From positions 1 to 39,030 of IMG/VR virus record IMGVR_UViG_3300035670_000575: 39,030 nt of DNA. The stretch is one strand, 5' to 3'. Below the pieces are notes generated by a model, which saw nothing but the letters and a program-made list of their open reading frames with translations, searched no databases and had not been told where the DNA came from. Positions 29,605 through 37,037 of the stretch are shown piece by piece (position 1 is the first letter of the stretch; each line of letters opens with the position of its first letter). The position numbers and the translations under genes were made by a program. The stretch is from a virus.

Positions 29605-31600
29605 ACATCATTCCTGACTGTGCTTTTATTTGTGCAATAGCTAAGTCAGTTTCTGCTTTTAATTGTGCTTTAAAGCGTTCCAACTCAGCTTGAGCTGCTA
29701 TCTTCTCACGTTCAATTATAACATCATTTTGTGATCTGAGTTGCTCTTGTTGTAGTTGTGCTTGTGCTTTCTCACGTTCAATCTGTAATTGACCTTGAAC
29801 AGCTATTTCTGCTTCTGAAGGTTTATCTTCTTGTTGACCTTCTTGTTCAGGTGTATTAGCTGGATTAACCCAGAACTCTTCAGGATTCTTAAAGCCTGCA
29901 TTTTGTGTGAGTTTAGCTAACGCATTGTAAATCTTTTCAGGATTAGTTAAGCCTACTTGGATAGCTTCTTTTTGCATATTCAAGATAGTAGTTAAGTGGA
30001 CTAATTGTTGATCCTTATTACCTGCACCTAAGCCTACAGAGATAGATAAGTCTTTACGATCTTTCCATTCTCTTGGATCAACTTCTACCCATTTATTTCT
30101 GATACGTACAATATCTGGTTTAGTAAGTGTTGTTCTAACTAATCTGTGAACTAGCTTAAATAGTTCTTTTACGCCTGTTTCAGCAAATGTTCTAGCTACT
30201 AACTCTATGCGTTGTTGTGACGCATTCATAATTTGTGCTACACCTGTAGCTGTCTTATTAAGACTGTTAGCATCTAAACCTTGATTGTATGCTGTAACAC
30301 CTGTTCTCTTCTCTTTCATAGAGTCCATGTATTCAACCATACCGAATGATGATGCTGGTAATGGTGGGTGTGATAAAGGCATAATGCCTGAACCTGGATC
30401 ACCTTCTACACGAACAATACCACCTGGTCTTGATGTAAGCATATCGTCTAGGTTTACACGATCTGATATAGCATAACGACCATTGTTAGCTAGATACATA
30501 TTATCTAACTGACCACGAATAAGTGTGGACTTGATTAACTGAATGTCCATAGTCAAATCAGCGTATGATCTACCGATATGTCTATGTGGCATAATCATAG
30601 GTGTGATGCATGCAAAAGGTACATACTCTGTTTTCTCTTTGTAGAGAATAGTATTACCTAAGATAACCACTCTATGACGTTCACCGTCTAGTTTAATATA
30701 TGTGTCTTTAACTAATGCTTCATCTGACTCAATAGCTCTGTCATATTCTTCGTCATAAATATCACGTGCATTAGATTCTTCTTCAAATGTATCACGTAAG
30801 TCTGACATAATAGACTTGATGTATTCTAGTGGCTTGTCAAATGTTTCTGCAATATCTGACAATTGCATTACTTCTCTATGTTGAACGAATCTAGCATCTT
30901 GTAGATTAGGACCTGATACTTCTACAGATACCATCATGTTTTCAGGTGCTACGTTCTCAATGTTAATCTCTGTCTTTTTCTCTGTGACTTTGAGTTTAAC
31001 GTCATGTAACATAGGTTGCATAACTGTAGCTGGATCAACACCATTAGCCATAGCTTGTTGGTAAACAACATCCATATTGACAGATGGGTCAGCGTATGCA
31101 GTATGCTCTAATACTTCTGTATTCTCATCTGAAGCCAACATTTGTAGTTGTGCGTCAGTTAAACCTTGATACTCGTATTCTTCTATTTCTTCCTCTTCTT
31201 CAGCATAGACTTTTACATAGCCATTCTTAGAGAGTAATGCGTCTTTAAACCATACGTAGAATGTCTTAAAGCCTTCATTCTTTTCCATAACAATATGGTT
31301 AATGTAATCTGTTTCTTGTTCTGCTGCTTCTTGATCTTCAGGACCTTTAGGGTCAAACTGAACAACTTTATCACCAGCTACGAATACTTTAAGTAATTGT
31401 GGTAATGCAGCTTCAATCGTATCTTGTACGTCATAGCTAACTACTTGTGAACGACCTTCTTCTTCGTTACCGAAAGGTTGACCTAAGTAGTAGTCAATTG
31501 CAGCAGCTCTGTCGTTAGATAATGCAGAGTCATTCACACCATATGCAATGTTCTCTTCAGCTTCTACACGAGCTATGATTTCCATGTCTTGTAACTTCAT
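29594..31600 (-). CDS. portal protein, P22 gp1-like
   Basis: 668 residues, typical length for P22-like portals. Conserved segments: A-I-D-Y-Y-L-G-Q-P-F-G-N-E-E-E-G at 35-50, Y-D-V-Q-D-T-I-E-A-A-L-P-Q-L-L-K-V-F, K-N-G-Y-V-K-V-Y and P-F-A-C-I-T-P-M-I-M-P-H-R-H-I-G-R-S-Y-A-D. The C-terminus is a Gln/Ala/Lys-rich coiled barrel region (Q-G-Q-L-Q-I-E-R-E-K-A-Q-A). Twelve subunits form the DNA channel. Its ATG overlaps the terminase stop by one base. Strongly supports a podovirus with headful-type packaging. Confidence 0.92.
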   Translation of the reverse strand: MKLQDMEIIARVEAEENIAYGVNDSALSNDRAAAIDYYLGQPFGNEEEGRSQVVSYDVQDTIEAALPQLLKVFVAGDKVVQFDPKGPEDQEAAEQETDYINHIVMEKNEGFKTFYVWFKDALLSKNGYVKVYAEEEEEIEEYEYQGLTDAQLQMLASDENTEVLEHTAYADPSVNMDVVYQQAMANGVDPATVMQPMLHDVKLKVTEKKTEINIENVAPENMMVSVEVSGPNLQDARFVQHREVMQLSDIAETFDKPLEYIKSIMSDLRDTFEEESNARDIYDEEYDRAIESDEALVKDTYIKLDGERHRVVILGNTILYKEKTEYVPFACITPMIMPHRHIGRSYADLTMDIQLIKSTLIRGQLDNMYLANNGRYAISDRVNLDDMLTSRPGGIVRVEGDPGSGIMPLSHPPLPASSFGMVEYMDSMKEKRTGVTAYNQGLDANSLNKTATGVAQIMNASQQRIELVARTFAETGVKELFKLVHRLVRTTLTKPDIVRIRNKWVEVDPREWKDRKDLSISVGLGAGNKDQQLVHLTTILNMQKEAIQVGLTNPEKIYNALAKLTQNAGFKNPEEFWVNPANTPEQEGQQEDKPSEAEIAVQGQLQIEREKAQAQLQQEQLRSQNDVIIEREKIAAQAELERFKAQLKAETDLAIAQIKAQSGMMYGG

Positions 31601-32856
31601 TAAACAATTCCTCTATTTGTGTATTGTATCTTCTCTCTAGACCATGATTCATTCTTCATAGCTTCTATAGAAGTACATAAATATCTGAAAGCATCTGCTC
31701 CATGAGAGAACTCATCATGCAATGGTGCGCCAGGTTCGTTAGTTGCAGAGTTTATACTTCTGCGATAATTCTTTAAACATTCCACAAGTCTATTAGCTGA
31801 CTTATCAAAGTATATACGGTGGAAGTTCATTCTTGCTAGTTTAATACCAGACTCTATATCTTGTTTAGGAACAATACGAATATCCCATCCTAGTTTACGC
31901 ATAATATCTTCTGCTGATATACCATGCTTAAAGTCTTTAGACTGTCCGTCATGTGGTAAGAACATTGTACCCCAATTGTATGGCAAGTTCTTGAGTTGTG
32001 CAGAATAACTATCTAAAGTCCTGTGGTCATCTTCTATGTAACCAATAATGCGTAAGTCTGATACACCTTTTTGGCATAGGATAACTGACATGCTATCATT
32101 CCAGCCTAAGTCCATTACTACATGAACCTTTAACATAGGATCATAAGGGACATTAGTAATACGATTATCTTCTTGTGCTTCACGTATCTCGTTAGCATAG
32201 ATAGCACCATCTACAGCAGCTTTACAATCACCTTCCCATATGTTTGCATAGTCAGGGTTAGTTTTTAAACTATGTTGGCGTTCTATCTCTAATACTTCAG
32301 GAAACCAAGGATTGTCAGTATAGTTTACTTTTACAACCTTAGCGTTCTCTGGTGGTTCTACTACGAATCTTTGGTATGTATCATCCGTATCTATGTTAGG
32401 GTTAAAGCTTACCCATATTTCTGAGTTTGGTTTACGGATTGTAGGTATAAGAATATCCCATGACTTCTTTGATACCGTTTGTGCCTCTTCCACCCAGACA
32501 ATATCACATCCTTCAAAAGACTTAATACTTTCCACAGTATTAGTAGCCAACCCAGTAAAGCTAAATGTACTACCGTTAATACCTCTAATCTCTGCTTCCA
32601 AGACTTCATAGAAAGCTCCTAGACCTAATGCTTGTATCTGGTCATTAAGTAATGTATGAACTGACTGCTTGATAGACTTTTGTATTTCACGTGCGCATAA
32701 GACACGTGTTGGCTCATTAGCTGCTTTTATAAGCAATGCCCTTGCCATAGACCATGACTTACCTGAACCTCTACCACCGTAAGCTACTTTGTAACGGTGT
32801 GGCTCAAATAAGAAGTCTAGTTTACTCGGAAACTGAGCTATCGTCTGGCTTGACAA
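31600..32856 (-). CDS. terL: terminase large subunit
   Basis: 418 residues. Walker A G-G-R-G-S-G-K-S at 27-34, Walker B I-V-W-V-E-E at 119-124 and coupling S-F-N-P at 150-153 form the ATPase half. V-V-M-D-L-G-W at 246-252 and H-D-E-F-S-H-G-A-D-A-F-R-Y at the end form the nuclease half with catalytic Asp residues. This is the Terminase_3/6 type of P22-like and PBSX-like phages. Starts with TTG at 32856, overlapping the small subunit gene by 35 bases. Circular permutation of the genome fits headful packaging. Confidence 0.93.
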   Translation of the reverse strand: MSSQTIAQFPSKLDFLFEPHRYKVAYGGRGSGKSWSMARALLIKAANEPTRVLCAREIQKSIKQSVHTLLNDQIQALGLGAFYEVLEAEIRGINGSTFSFTGLATNTVESIKSFEGCDIVWVEEAQTVSKKSWDILIPTIRKPNSEIWVSFNPNIDTDDTYQRFVVEPPENAKVVKVNYTDNPWFPEVLEIERQHSLKTNPDYANIWEGDCKAAVDGAIYANEIREAQEDNRITNVPYDPMLKVHVVMDLGWNDSMSVILCQKGVSDLRIIGYIEDDHRTLDSYSAQLKNLPYNWGTMFLPHDGQSKDFKHGISAEDIMRKLGWDIRIVPKQDIESGIKLARMNFHRIYFDKSANRLVECLKNYRRSINSATNEPGAPLHDEFSHGADAFRYLCTSIEAMKNESWSREKIQYTNRGIV

Positions 32857-33136
32857 AGCTAATTCCTATTCCAATAGGTAAATCTTTACCATCTGCACCA
32901 GTCAACTCTGTAGTTGCTACTGATTTACCATCCACTCTATCAGCAAATTCTTTTATAGCAGATACGTCACCACTAATAGCTTTATCTATAAGGGCTTGTG
33001 CTACTTGACGTGCTATTTCACCTTGACTTTGTTTATCTATCCTTTTAATCGTTTCCGCAAATAACCGATTGATTTTACTAGAATTGGTATTTCCTGGCTG
33101 TCCGCCTACTTTTCTTTCTTGTGTATCGTTATCCAT
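32822..33136 (-). CDS. terS: terminase small subunit
   Basis: 104 residues. The basic start E-R-K-V-G-G-Q-P-G-N-T-N-S-S-K-I-N-R and the helical middle I-D-K-Q-S-Q-G-E-I-A-R-Q-V-A-Q-A-L-I-D-K-A are typical of small terminases (Terminase_2/DUF5681-like). Its 3' end overlaps the large subunit. It should recognise the packaging site; that site is not visible to me. Confidence 0.75.
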   Translation of the reverse strand: MDNDTQERKVGGQPGNTNSSKINRLFAETIKRIDKQSQGEIARQVAQALIDKAISGDVSAIKEFADRVDGKSVATTELTGADGKDLPIGIGISFVKPDDSSVSE

Positions 33137-33178
33137 GATATTGCAACTCCCTTAGGTTGGTTGCCCTTTATTTTATTG

Positions 33179-33328
33179 CTATAAGTTTTTTGTTTTTGAG
33201 TTAAGAGCATTAATTAGCTCATCTGCTATTTTATTTTGAATATCATCTACTTGTTTAGTATTAATAGTCTTTTGTGCCTTTGTAGATGGCTTCTGATATG
33301 TTTGATTTTGATTGTTCAAGGGCTTCAT
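33179..33328 (-). CDS. small 49-aa protein overlapping the P-loop gene
   Basis: 49 codons starting MKPLNNQNQTYQKPS. AAGGAG stands eight bases before its ATG, inside the 3' part of the zeta-like gene and in another frame (68-base overlap). The second half N-T-K-Q-V-D-D-I-Q-N-K-I-A-D-E-L-I-N-A-L-N-S-K-T-K is a clear amphipathic helix. It fills the gap before the terminase gene. An antitoxin or chaperone for the overlapping kinase domain is an attractive guess but unproven. Confidence 0.55.
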   Translation of the reverse strand: MKPLNNQNQTYQKPSTKAQKTINTKQVDDIQNKIADELINALNSKTKNL

Positions 33329-34370
33329 TTAGTTTTCTCCTTAACTCTTTTTCATTTAATTTTGGTACATCTCTTAATTCAACTCTTTTAGCATTACCTT
33401 TGCCTAAAGAATTATCAATTGCTGTAATTTGTACATTATTATTGTTTTTATATTTATCAGCTAATTCATCTATTGTTTTTCTTGATCCAATATGAGTTTT
33501 TAAATGTTCTGATAATGGTACTGTTCTACCAGAACCAAAGTTTTTTTCCATTTTTGATGCTCTTGTTAAAGCACCTTCAGTTAAAGACTCTACTGGGTCA
33601 CGATATGTATAGAATATTCTTACATCACGACCTGCTTTTAATGCTTGTTGTATTTTATCATCTGCTGATTTAAATGTATTCATATTTGTATCATAAATCA
33701 TTTCAGCTTTATTTAAGTTATCTCCAGCATTTTTAGATGCTTGTTCAATAGCTGATGTTTTACCAGCTCCAGTACCACCTGCTGTAAATACTACAGTACT
33801 ATTATAACCTTGAGGAGTAGGTTGAGATAGTTTTTCTGCATATAAGTTTTTAACAAATGTACTTGCTGGTTCATGAACCTGTGCAGATAATGTTCTATTT
33901 GCAGCATATTCAGGAAATAACTCTCTTGCAGCATCAGTATTTAATATTCTACCACCCTTTGTTTCTGCATGGGGAACATTTAAAGTACTATATTGCTGTT
34001 TAAGTTCTGGATACTGTGTTATTAATCTATTAGTTGCTGATTGTTCAATATCTGATTTACCCAATAAAGAACTATATTTTGGTGCTTTAGTTGCTGCATA
34101 AGCACCTAATAATCCAGCTTTTGCAAGACCTGATGGACTTAACATAGAAGAAGCTAATTCAGCTCCTTGACTTAATAAACCTGTTTGTGGCTGTGGCAAT
34201 AAACCTTTATTAGTTAAGTACGCAGTAGATCCAAATATCTGTTCAGGTTGTCTTATGCCTGTCATGGTTAATGGCAATCCTGCTAAATCTACAAAACCAG
34301 TTGCTAATTGTGGTACACCACGAGCTATACTTGTTCCTAAGCTCTTAAGTACGTCTAATGTATCCGCCAT
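33261..34370 (-). CDS. ejection-type protein fused to zeta-toxin-like P-loop kinase
   Basis: 369 residues. Residues 1-100 are Gly/Ala/Leu-rich and hydrophobic (G-L-A-K-A-G-L-L-G-A-Y-A-A), like the ejection proteins of this genome. Residues 190-205 contain V-F-T-A-G-G-T-G-A-G-K-T with the Walker A at 198-205; E-M-I-Y-D-T-N-M-N and R-I-F-Y-T-Y-R-D-P-V-E-S-L-T follow, ending I-T-A-I-D-N-S. This resembles zeta-toxin-like kinases of phage proteins. Residues 142-180 (N-T-D-A-A-R-E-L-F-P-E-Y ... H-E-P-A-S) resemble the substrate segment that normally follows the P-loop, here before it. Possible ejected enzyme; substrate unknown. Confidence 0.65.
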   Translation of the reverse strand: MADTLDVLKSLGTSIARGVPQLATGFVDLAGLPLTMTGIRQPEQIFGSTAYLTNKGLLPQPQTGLLSQGAELASSMLSPSGLAKAGLLGAYAATKAPKYSSLLGKSDIEQSATNRLITQYPELKQQYSTLNVPHAETKGGRILNTDAARELFPEYAANRTLSAQVHEPASTFVKNLYAEKLSQPTPQGYNSTVVFTAGGTGAGKTSAIEQASKNAGDNLNKAEMIYDTNMNTFKSADDKIQQALKAGRDVRIFYTYRDPVESLTEGALTRASKMEKNFGSGRTVPLSEHLKTHIGSRKTIDELADKYKNNNNVQITAIDNSLGKGNAKRVELRDVPKLNEKELRRKLNEALEQSKSNISEAIYKGTKDY

Positions 34371-35078
34371 TTACAACTCGCTTTCTTGTCCGTTTCCTTT
34401 TAAAGGGTATATCATTCGTTTATAGCAGTCCCACCATTCTTGACTATAGTCTGTATTCTGATAGTCTGTAAAGCATGGTGTGCCTAATGTATGATGCACT
34501 AGTTTAGCATCTGGATTGTATTCGTATTCTGTTTCTAGCCAGTTCCATGTTTCGTCTAGCTTACCTACTTGTTCTTCTGGATACTTTAGCCATTCAAACC
34601 TGTGTAGGTATTTACCTGTCTTTTCTTGTATGAACTTAGGTGTTAGTTGTTTGTTTAGCCAATGTCCACAGTTCCATAGTATAACGCTTGACCAGTTCTT
34701 TTTAGGATAGTCCTCGTTCTTTGCACCTAGATACTTAACTGGATGCTTTGTTGTGTAGTAATGCTTTACGACTTTGACTGCTTCGTCATTATCAAAGTTA
34801 GCTAGTATCTCTGCTATATCTGTTCTGCAGATCATATCGCCATCTACAAAGAGTGCGACACCTTTAAAGTTGTTTAGATATGGCACTAAAAAGCGTGAAT
34901 AGATAAATGCGTTACTACCGTCTTTGTGTGTTTCTTCGTAGTCTTTTAAAGTATTTAGTGCTAATGGTGTAAAACTTACCGGTATAGATGACTTCTCTAT
35001 AACTGACTGGCAAAAGTTATGATAAGCAATTGGTTCTACTTTGCCATCATATCCTACATATATATCTAGTTTTTGCAT
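34371..35078 (-). CDS. GT8-like glycosyltransferase (235 aa)
   Basis: 235 residues. D79-G-D81 within L-F-V-D-G-D-M-I-C-R-T-D-I-A-E is the metal-binding D-x-D of GT-A enzymes of family 8, preceded by F-I-Y-S-R-F-L-V-P-Y-L-N. N-W-S-S-V-I-L-W-N-C-G-H follows, with H-H-T-L-G near the end as expected for the C-terminal His. Family 8 enzymes use UDP-glucose or UDP-galactose. A fourth glycosyltransferase-type gene of this phage. It is next to the P-loop gene (one base between). Acceptor unknown, perhaps host LPS or a virion protein. Confidence 0.78.
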   Translation of the reverse strand: MQKLDIYVGYDGKVEPIAYHNFCQSVIEKSSIPVSFTPLALNTLKDYEETHKDGSNAFIYSRFLVPYLNNFKGVALFVDGDMICRTDIAEILANFDNDEAVKVVKHYYTTKHPVKYLGAKNEDYPKKNWSSVILWNCGHWLNKQLTPKFIQEKTGKYLHRFEWLKYPEEQVGKLDETWNWLETEYEYNPDAKLVHHTLGTPCFTDYQNTDYSQEWWDCYKRMIYPLKGNGQESEL

Positions 35079-35371
35079 TACTTCTTTTTATTGCGTGAAC
35101 TTATAGCTTTTGCCTTTGCTTTTGCATCTGCTTTACTAGATGCTCCCCATGCTTTTAGGGATAGTAATAATCTTGTTGGTTCACCGTTAGGTTTACGTTC
35201 TGGTCCTGGCATATTACCCATACGAGCTAAGAATGATGCACGTCTAGGATTATCACCTGACTTAACTGGTGGCTTTAGATTACCTCCTGTTTCTTTATTG
35301 TAAGATGCACGACCTTTAGCGTTTAAACCGCCTTTAGGGTTCTTACCTGCTTTCTTTTGCCAGACACTCAT
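35078..35371 (-). CDS. basic conserved phage protein (DUF6321-like, 97 aa)
   Basis: 97 residues, strongly basic. W-Q-K-K-A-G-K-N-P-K-G-G-L-N-A-K-G-R-A-S-Y-N at 4-25 and S-F-L-A-R-M-G-N-M-P-G-P near 46-57 are a pattern found in marine and freshwater phages (DUF6321-type). May bind DNA. The ATG overlaps the next upstream stop (ATGA). Late operon position suggests a head or DNA-associated role. Confidence 0.72.
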   Translation of the reverse strand: MSVWQKKAGKNPKGGLNAKGRASYNKETGGNLKPPVKSGDNPRRASFLARMGNMPGPERKPNGEPTRLLLSLKAWGASSKADAKAKAKAISSRNKKK

Positions 35372-35520
35372 TTTTTCTTAGCTGGCTTTGCTGATTGTTT
35401 TAGAGCTTTAGCTGTAGGTGCGCCTTTTGTACCTGGCTTACGCATCTTTTCACCTGAGCCTGCTGCTATTCTTTTACGCTTAGCATGGATGTTAGCCCAT
35501 AAACCTGGTTTACTTGCCAC
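35368..35520 (-). CDS. small basic protein, 50 aa
   Basis: 50 codons; GTG start giving (M)ASKPGLWANIHAKRKRIAAG, then S-G-E-K-M-R-K-P-G-T-K-G-A-P-T and a Lys-rich end. This K-P-G-L-W-A-N-I-H-A-K-R-K-R-I-A-A-G-S-G-E-like pattern recurs in small phage proteins, often in the same small-basic cluster. Overlaps neighbours on both ends (ATGA downstream). It is likely nucleic-acid binding. Function unknown. Confidence 0.72.
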   Translation of the reverse strand: MASKPGLWANIHAKRKRIAAGSGEKMRKPGTKGAPTAKALKQSAKPAKKK

Positions 35521-35641
35521 GTTTAGCAGCCTTCTTCATAGGTTTAGCAGCCATAGCTTTACCTGTTTTCTTTGCGTATTCTTTAGCTTCTTTCTTACCT
35601 TTTTCTGTGTAAGCAAATTTTTTCATTCCAACCATTGGCAT
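35510..35641 (-). CDS. small Lys-rich protein, 43 aa
   Basis: 43 codons starting MPMVGMKKFAYTEKGKKE, then A-K-E-Y-A-K-K-T-G-K-A-M and K-K-A-A-K-R-G-K. It is strongly basic, mostly helix, in a chain of four basic small genes. Overlaps the GTG of the next gene by 11 bases. Comparable short M-K-K-F-x-Y-T-x-x-G-K-x-x-A proteins occur in other phages. No known function. Confidence 0.65.
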   Translation of the reverse strand: MPMVGMKKFAYTEKGKKEAKEYAKKTGKAMAAKPMKKAAKRGK

Positions 35642-35643
35642 AA

Positions 35644-35820
35644 TTATTTACCTTTCTTTTTAGACATTTTTGCTTCTGATAAAGCGATTGCTATCGCCTG
35701 CTTAGGATTTTTCACTATTTTACCACCCTTACCTGAATGTAATGTGCCAGTTTTAAACTCACGCATTACTTTCGCTACTTTCTTCATCTTGCCTGCTTTT
35801 GTCTTCGGTGCTGACTTCAT
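35644..35820 (-). CDS. DUF6496 protein (58 aa)
   Basis: 58 codons. K-V-A-K-V-M-R-E-F-K-T-G-T-L-H-S-G-K-G-G-K-I-V-K-N-P-K-Q-A-I-A-I-A-L-S-E-A-K is the full signature of DUF6496, a family of short basic phage and bacterial proteins. AAGGAAAC precedes the ATG. Role unknown; basic nature suggests DNA contact. It overlaps in part, in another frame, the small zinc protein upstream. Confidence 0.8.
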   Translation of the reverse strand: MKSAPKTKAGKMKKVAKVMREFKTGTLHSGKGGKIVKNPKQAIAIALSEAKMSKKKGK

Positions 35821-35929
35821 GTTGTTTCCTTAATTTAATAAATCTGTGGTCATACCTACAATCATTACACAGGCTATATTCTGTGAAGTCAAAAGGTTCA
35901 CCGCATTGTTCGCAAATAGATAGTTTCAT
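35759..35929 (-). CDS. small zinc-ribbon protein (56 aa)
   Basis: Start MKLSICEQCGEPFDF at 35929 (an upstream ATG at 35950 lies within the terminator). C-E-Q-C ... C-N-D-C spaced by 16 residues is a small zinc ribbon. The C-terminal third is acidic and disordered. It has no good ribosome binding site and its last 62 bases overlap the DUF6496 gene in another frame. First gene after the late promoter/terminator. Moderate support. Confidence 0.5.
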   Translation of the reverse strand: MKLSICEQCGEPFDFTEYSLCNDCRYDHRFIKLRKQHEVSTEDKSRQDEESSESNA

Positions 35930-35972
35930 AAAAAGAAAAAGCCCAACCAAGGAGAGAGTATGGTCAGGCTTT
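35930..35972 (-). terminator. terminator just after the late promoter (tR'-like)
   Basis: On the minus strand AAAGCCTGACC (35962-35972) pairs with GGTTGGGCTTT (35938-35948) in an 11-pair stem with two wobbles and a 13-base loop, followed by a T-rich run (TTCTTTTTATG). It lies about 40-50 bases beyond the expected start of late transcription, where Q-type systems place the terminator that is overcome when Q is made. Confidence 0.75.
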
Positions 35973-35987
35973 TGTGGGATTACATTA

Positions 35988-36011
35988 TTAACGGACAGGA
36001 GTTGTCCACAT
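35988..36011 (-). other. seven-codon ORF resembling the pqqA start
   Basis: ATG TGG ACA ACT CCT ... TAA reads MWTTPVR. The first five codons match the pqqA start at 5519 in amino acid and nearly in DNA (TATGTGGACAAC then A/T then CC). It starts at or near the expected +1 of the late transcript, so it would be leaderless. It also contains the short hairpin GGACA - ACTCC - TGTCC, an alternative reason for the sequence. Coincidence is possible. Confidence 0.3.
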
Positions 36012-36018
36012 AGGCGTT

Positions 36019-36048
36019 ATTATAGCATACTTTGATGCTTTTGTTCAA
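36019..36048 (-). promoter_or_regulatory. late promoter (pR'-like)
   Basis: -35 TTGAAC (36043-36048), 18-base spacer, -10 TATAAT (36019-36024) on the minus strand. It lies right after the Q-like gene, with a terminator 47 bases downstream. This is the only convincing promoter ahead of the 28-kb structural operon. Confidence 0.72.
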
Positions 36049-36053
36049 CAACA

Positions 36054-36383
36054 TTATGCGTTTATACGTCTTCCAGCAATAGTTAATAAGTTATCGTAAG
36101 CCATATCTATATTCCATTCGTAAGCTAATGGCTTTTTAGCGCCAAGATATCTAGCGTATATAGCTTCTTGTTGAGTTTTTTCTAAACTATGAATAATAGC
36201 ATGAATTGTCCTTACGTTAGACATATCTTGCGCATCAATCATCTCTGCAAATGAGTCTACAGTACTTTCACCACCTGATGACATACCTATGCTTTTAGAT
36301 GGATAACCTAATTTATGATTATCAGACTTCATCCACAAAGCCCAGTCATCCATAATAGATAATAAGCGTTCCATGCTAATCAT
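36054..36383 (-). CDS. Q-like late antiterminator (tentative)
   Basis: 109 residues. M-E-R-L-L-S-I-M-D-D-W-A-L-W-M-K-S-D at the start, A-Q-D-M-S-N-V-R-T-I-H-A-I-I-H-S-L in the middle, and A-I-Y-A-R-Y-L-G-A, a helical DNA-binding-like tail with A-Y-D-N-L-L-T-I-A-G-R-R. These fit short Q/antitermination-type phage regulators that bind near the late promoter. The gene lies directly upstream of a promoter-terminator pair, the key context. The start could be 36383 or 36374; neither has a clear ribosome site. Overlaps the winged-helix gene. Confidence 0.65.
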   Translation of the reverse strand: MISMERLLSIMDDWALWMKSDNHKLGYPSKSIGMSSGGESTVDSFAEMIDAQDMSNVRTIHAIIHSLEKTQQEAIYARYLGAKKPLAYEWNIDMAYDNLLTIAGRRINA

Positions 36384-36747
36384 ATCTTGTTAGCGTATAG
36401 GCTACGCTTTCTCCATAAGTTTCTTGTGTAGTCTTGTGTTGTAGATTATGTTTAGCGTCATCTGCGTTATAAGTTGTTACGCCCTTTATTTGGTTTGGTG
36501 TAAAGTTTACTGTATGTCCAAATATAGTTTGTAATGGATGTGGTTGTGGAACGTAATAGTGCATAAGCCTATTTTGATTATCTTTATAAGCATGGATAAC
36601 ATTTGCATCTCTCATCTCTACAAGTATGTTCTTTGTAATAGGATAGTTAGATTGTATATGTTCTGCTATGTCGTTTATGGTTCGTGGTTCTGTAAGATAA
36701 GCTAATATCTTTTCTTTCACGAGATGTCTTTCTGTTTGCAATGCCAT
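36376..36747 (-). CDS. winged-helix DNA-binding protein (123 aa)
   Basis: 123 residues. The first 60 residues fit a winged helix: K-I-L-A-Y-L-T-E-P-R-T-I-N-D-I-A-E-H-I-Q, K-N-I-L-V-E-M-R-D-A-N-V-I and Y-K-D-N-Q-N-R-L-M-H-Y-Y. The C-terminal half is disordered-looking. Probably a transcription regulator of the early or middle operon, judged by its neighbours. It overlaps both neighbours. Confidence 0.65.
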   Translation of the reverse strand: MALQTERHLVKEKILAYLTEPRTINDIAEHIQSNYPITKNILVEMRDANVIHAYKDNQNRLMHYYVPQPHPLQTIFGHTVNFTPNQIKGVTTYNADDAKHNLQHKTTQETYGESVAYTLTRYD

Positions 36748-37037
36748 TTCCTCTTATCGTCCTGAAACCATCCATGTACATGAATAGTCCACCCTGCGTC
36801 ACGAACTGCTCCTACATTTTCATGGTTACTTATTTTCTTGACCCTCGCATTGAGGTTTGTTGCTGTTGTGGTCTGTATGGCTAATGTTTCATTTGTTTTC
36901 AAAGCAAGTATATCTATAAACCCAAACAAGTCCTGCCTAGTTTTACTCCATGGATTCCAATGCTCTGTAATCCAACAAGTATATCCTTCTTCTCGTAATT
37001 TAGCTAATGATAACTGCGTAGGTGATTTACTTGCCAT
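36717..37037 (-). CDS. PD-(D/E)xK nuclease/resolvase-like protein (106 aa)
   Basis: 106 residues. S-P-T-Q-L-S-L-A-K-L-R-E-E-G-Y-T-C-W-I-T-E-H-W-N at 5-28, F-G-F-I-D-I-L-A-L then L-A-I-Q-T-T-T-A. The D-x-L-x(7)-x-A-I-Q pattern, with a preceding Glu, fits the PD-(D/E)xK fold with Q in place of K, as seen in phage Holliday-junction resolvase-like proteins. Placed with NinB-type genes. It overlaps the HNH gene by one base and the winged-helix gene by 31. Confidence 0.7.
   Translation of the reverse strand: MASKSPTQLSLAKLREEGYTCWITEHWNPWSKTRQDLFGFIDILALKTNETLAIQTTTATNLNARVKKISNHENVGAVRDAGWTIHVHGWFQDDKRKWHCKQKDIS

Noticed and set aside
35073-35833. Plus-strand open frames opposite the small basic genes
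   Set aside because: Hydrophobic Phe/Leu-rich readings are the expected shadow of Lys-rich genes; the minus-strand genes match known phage families.
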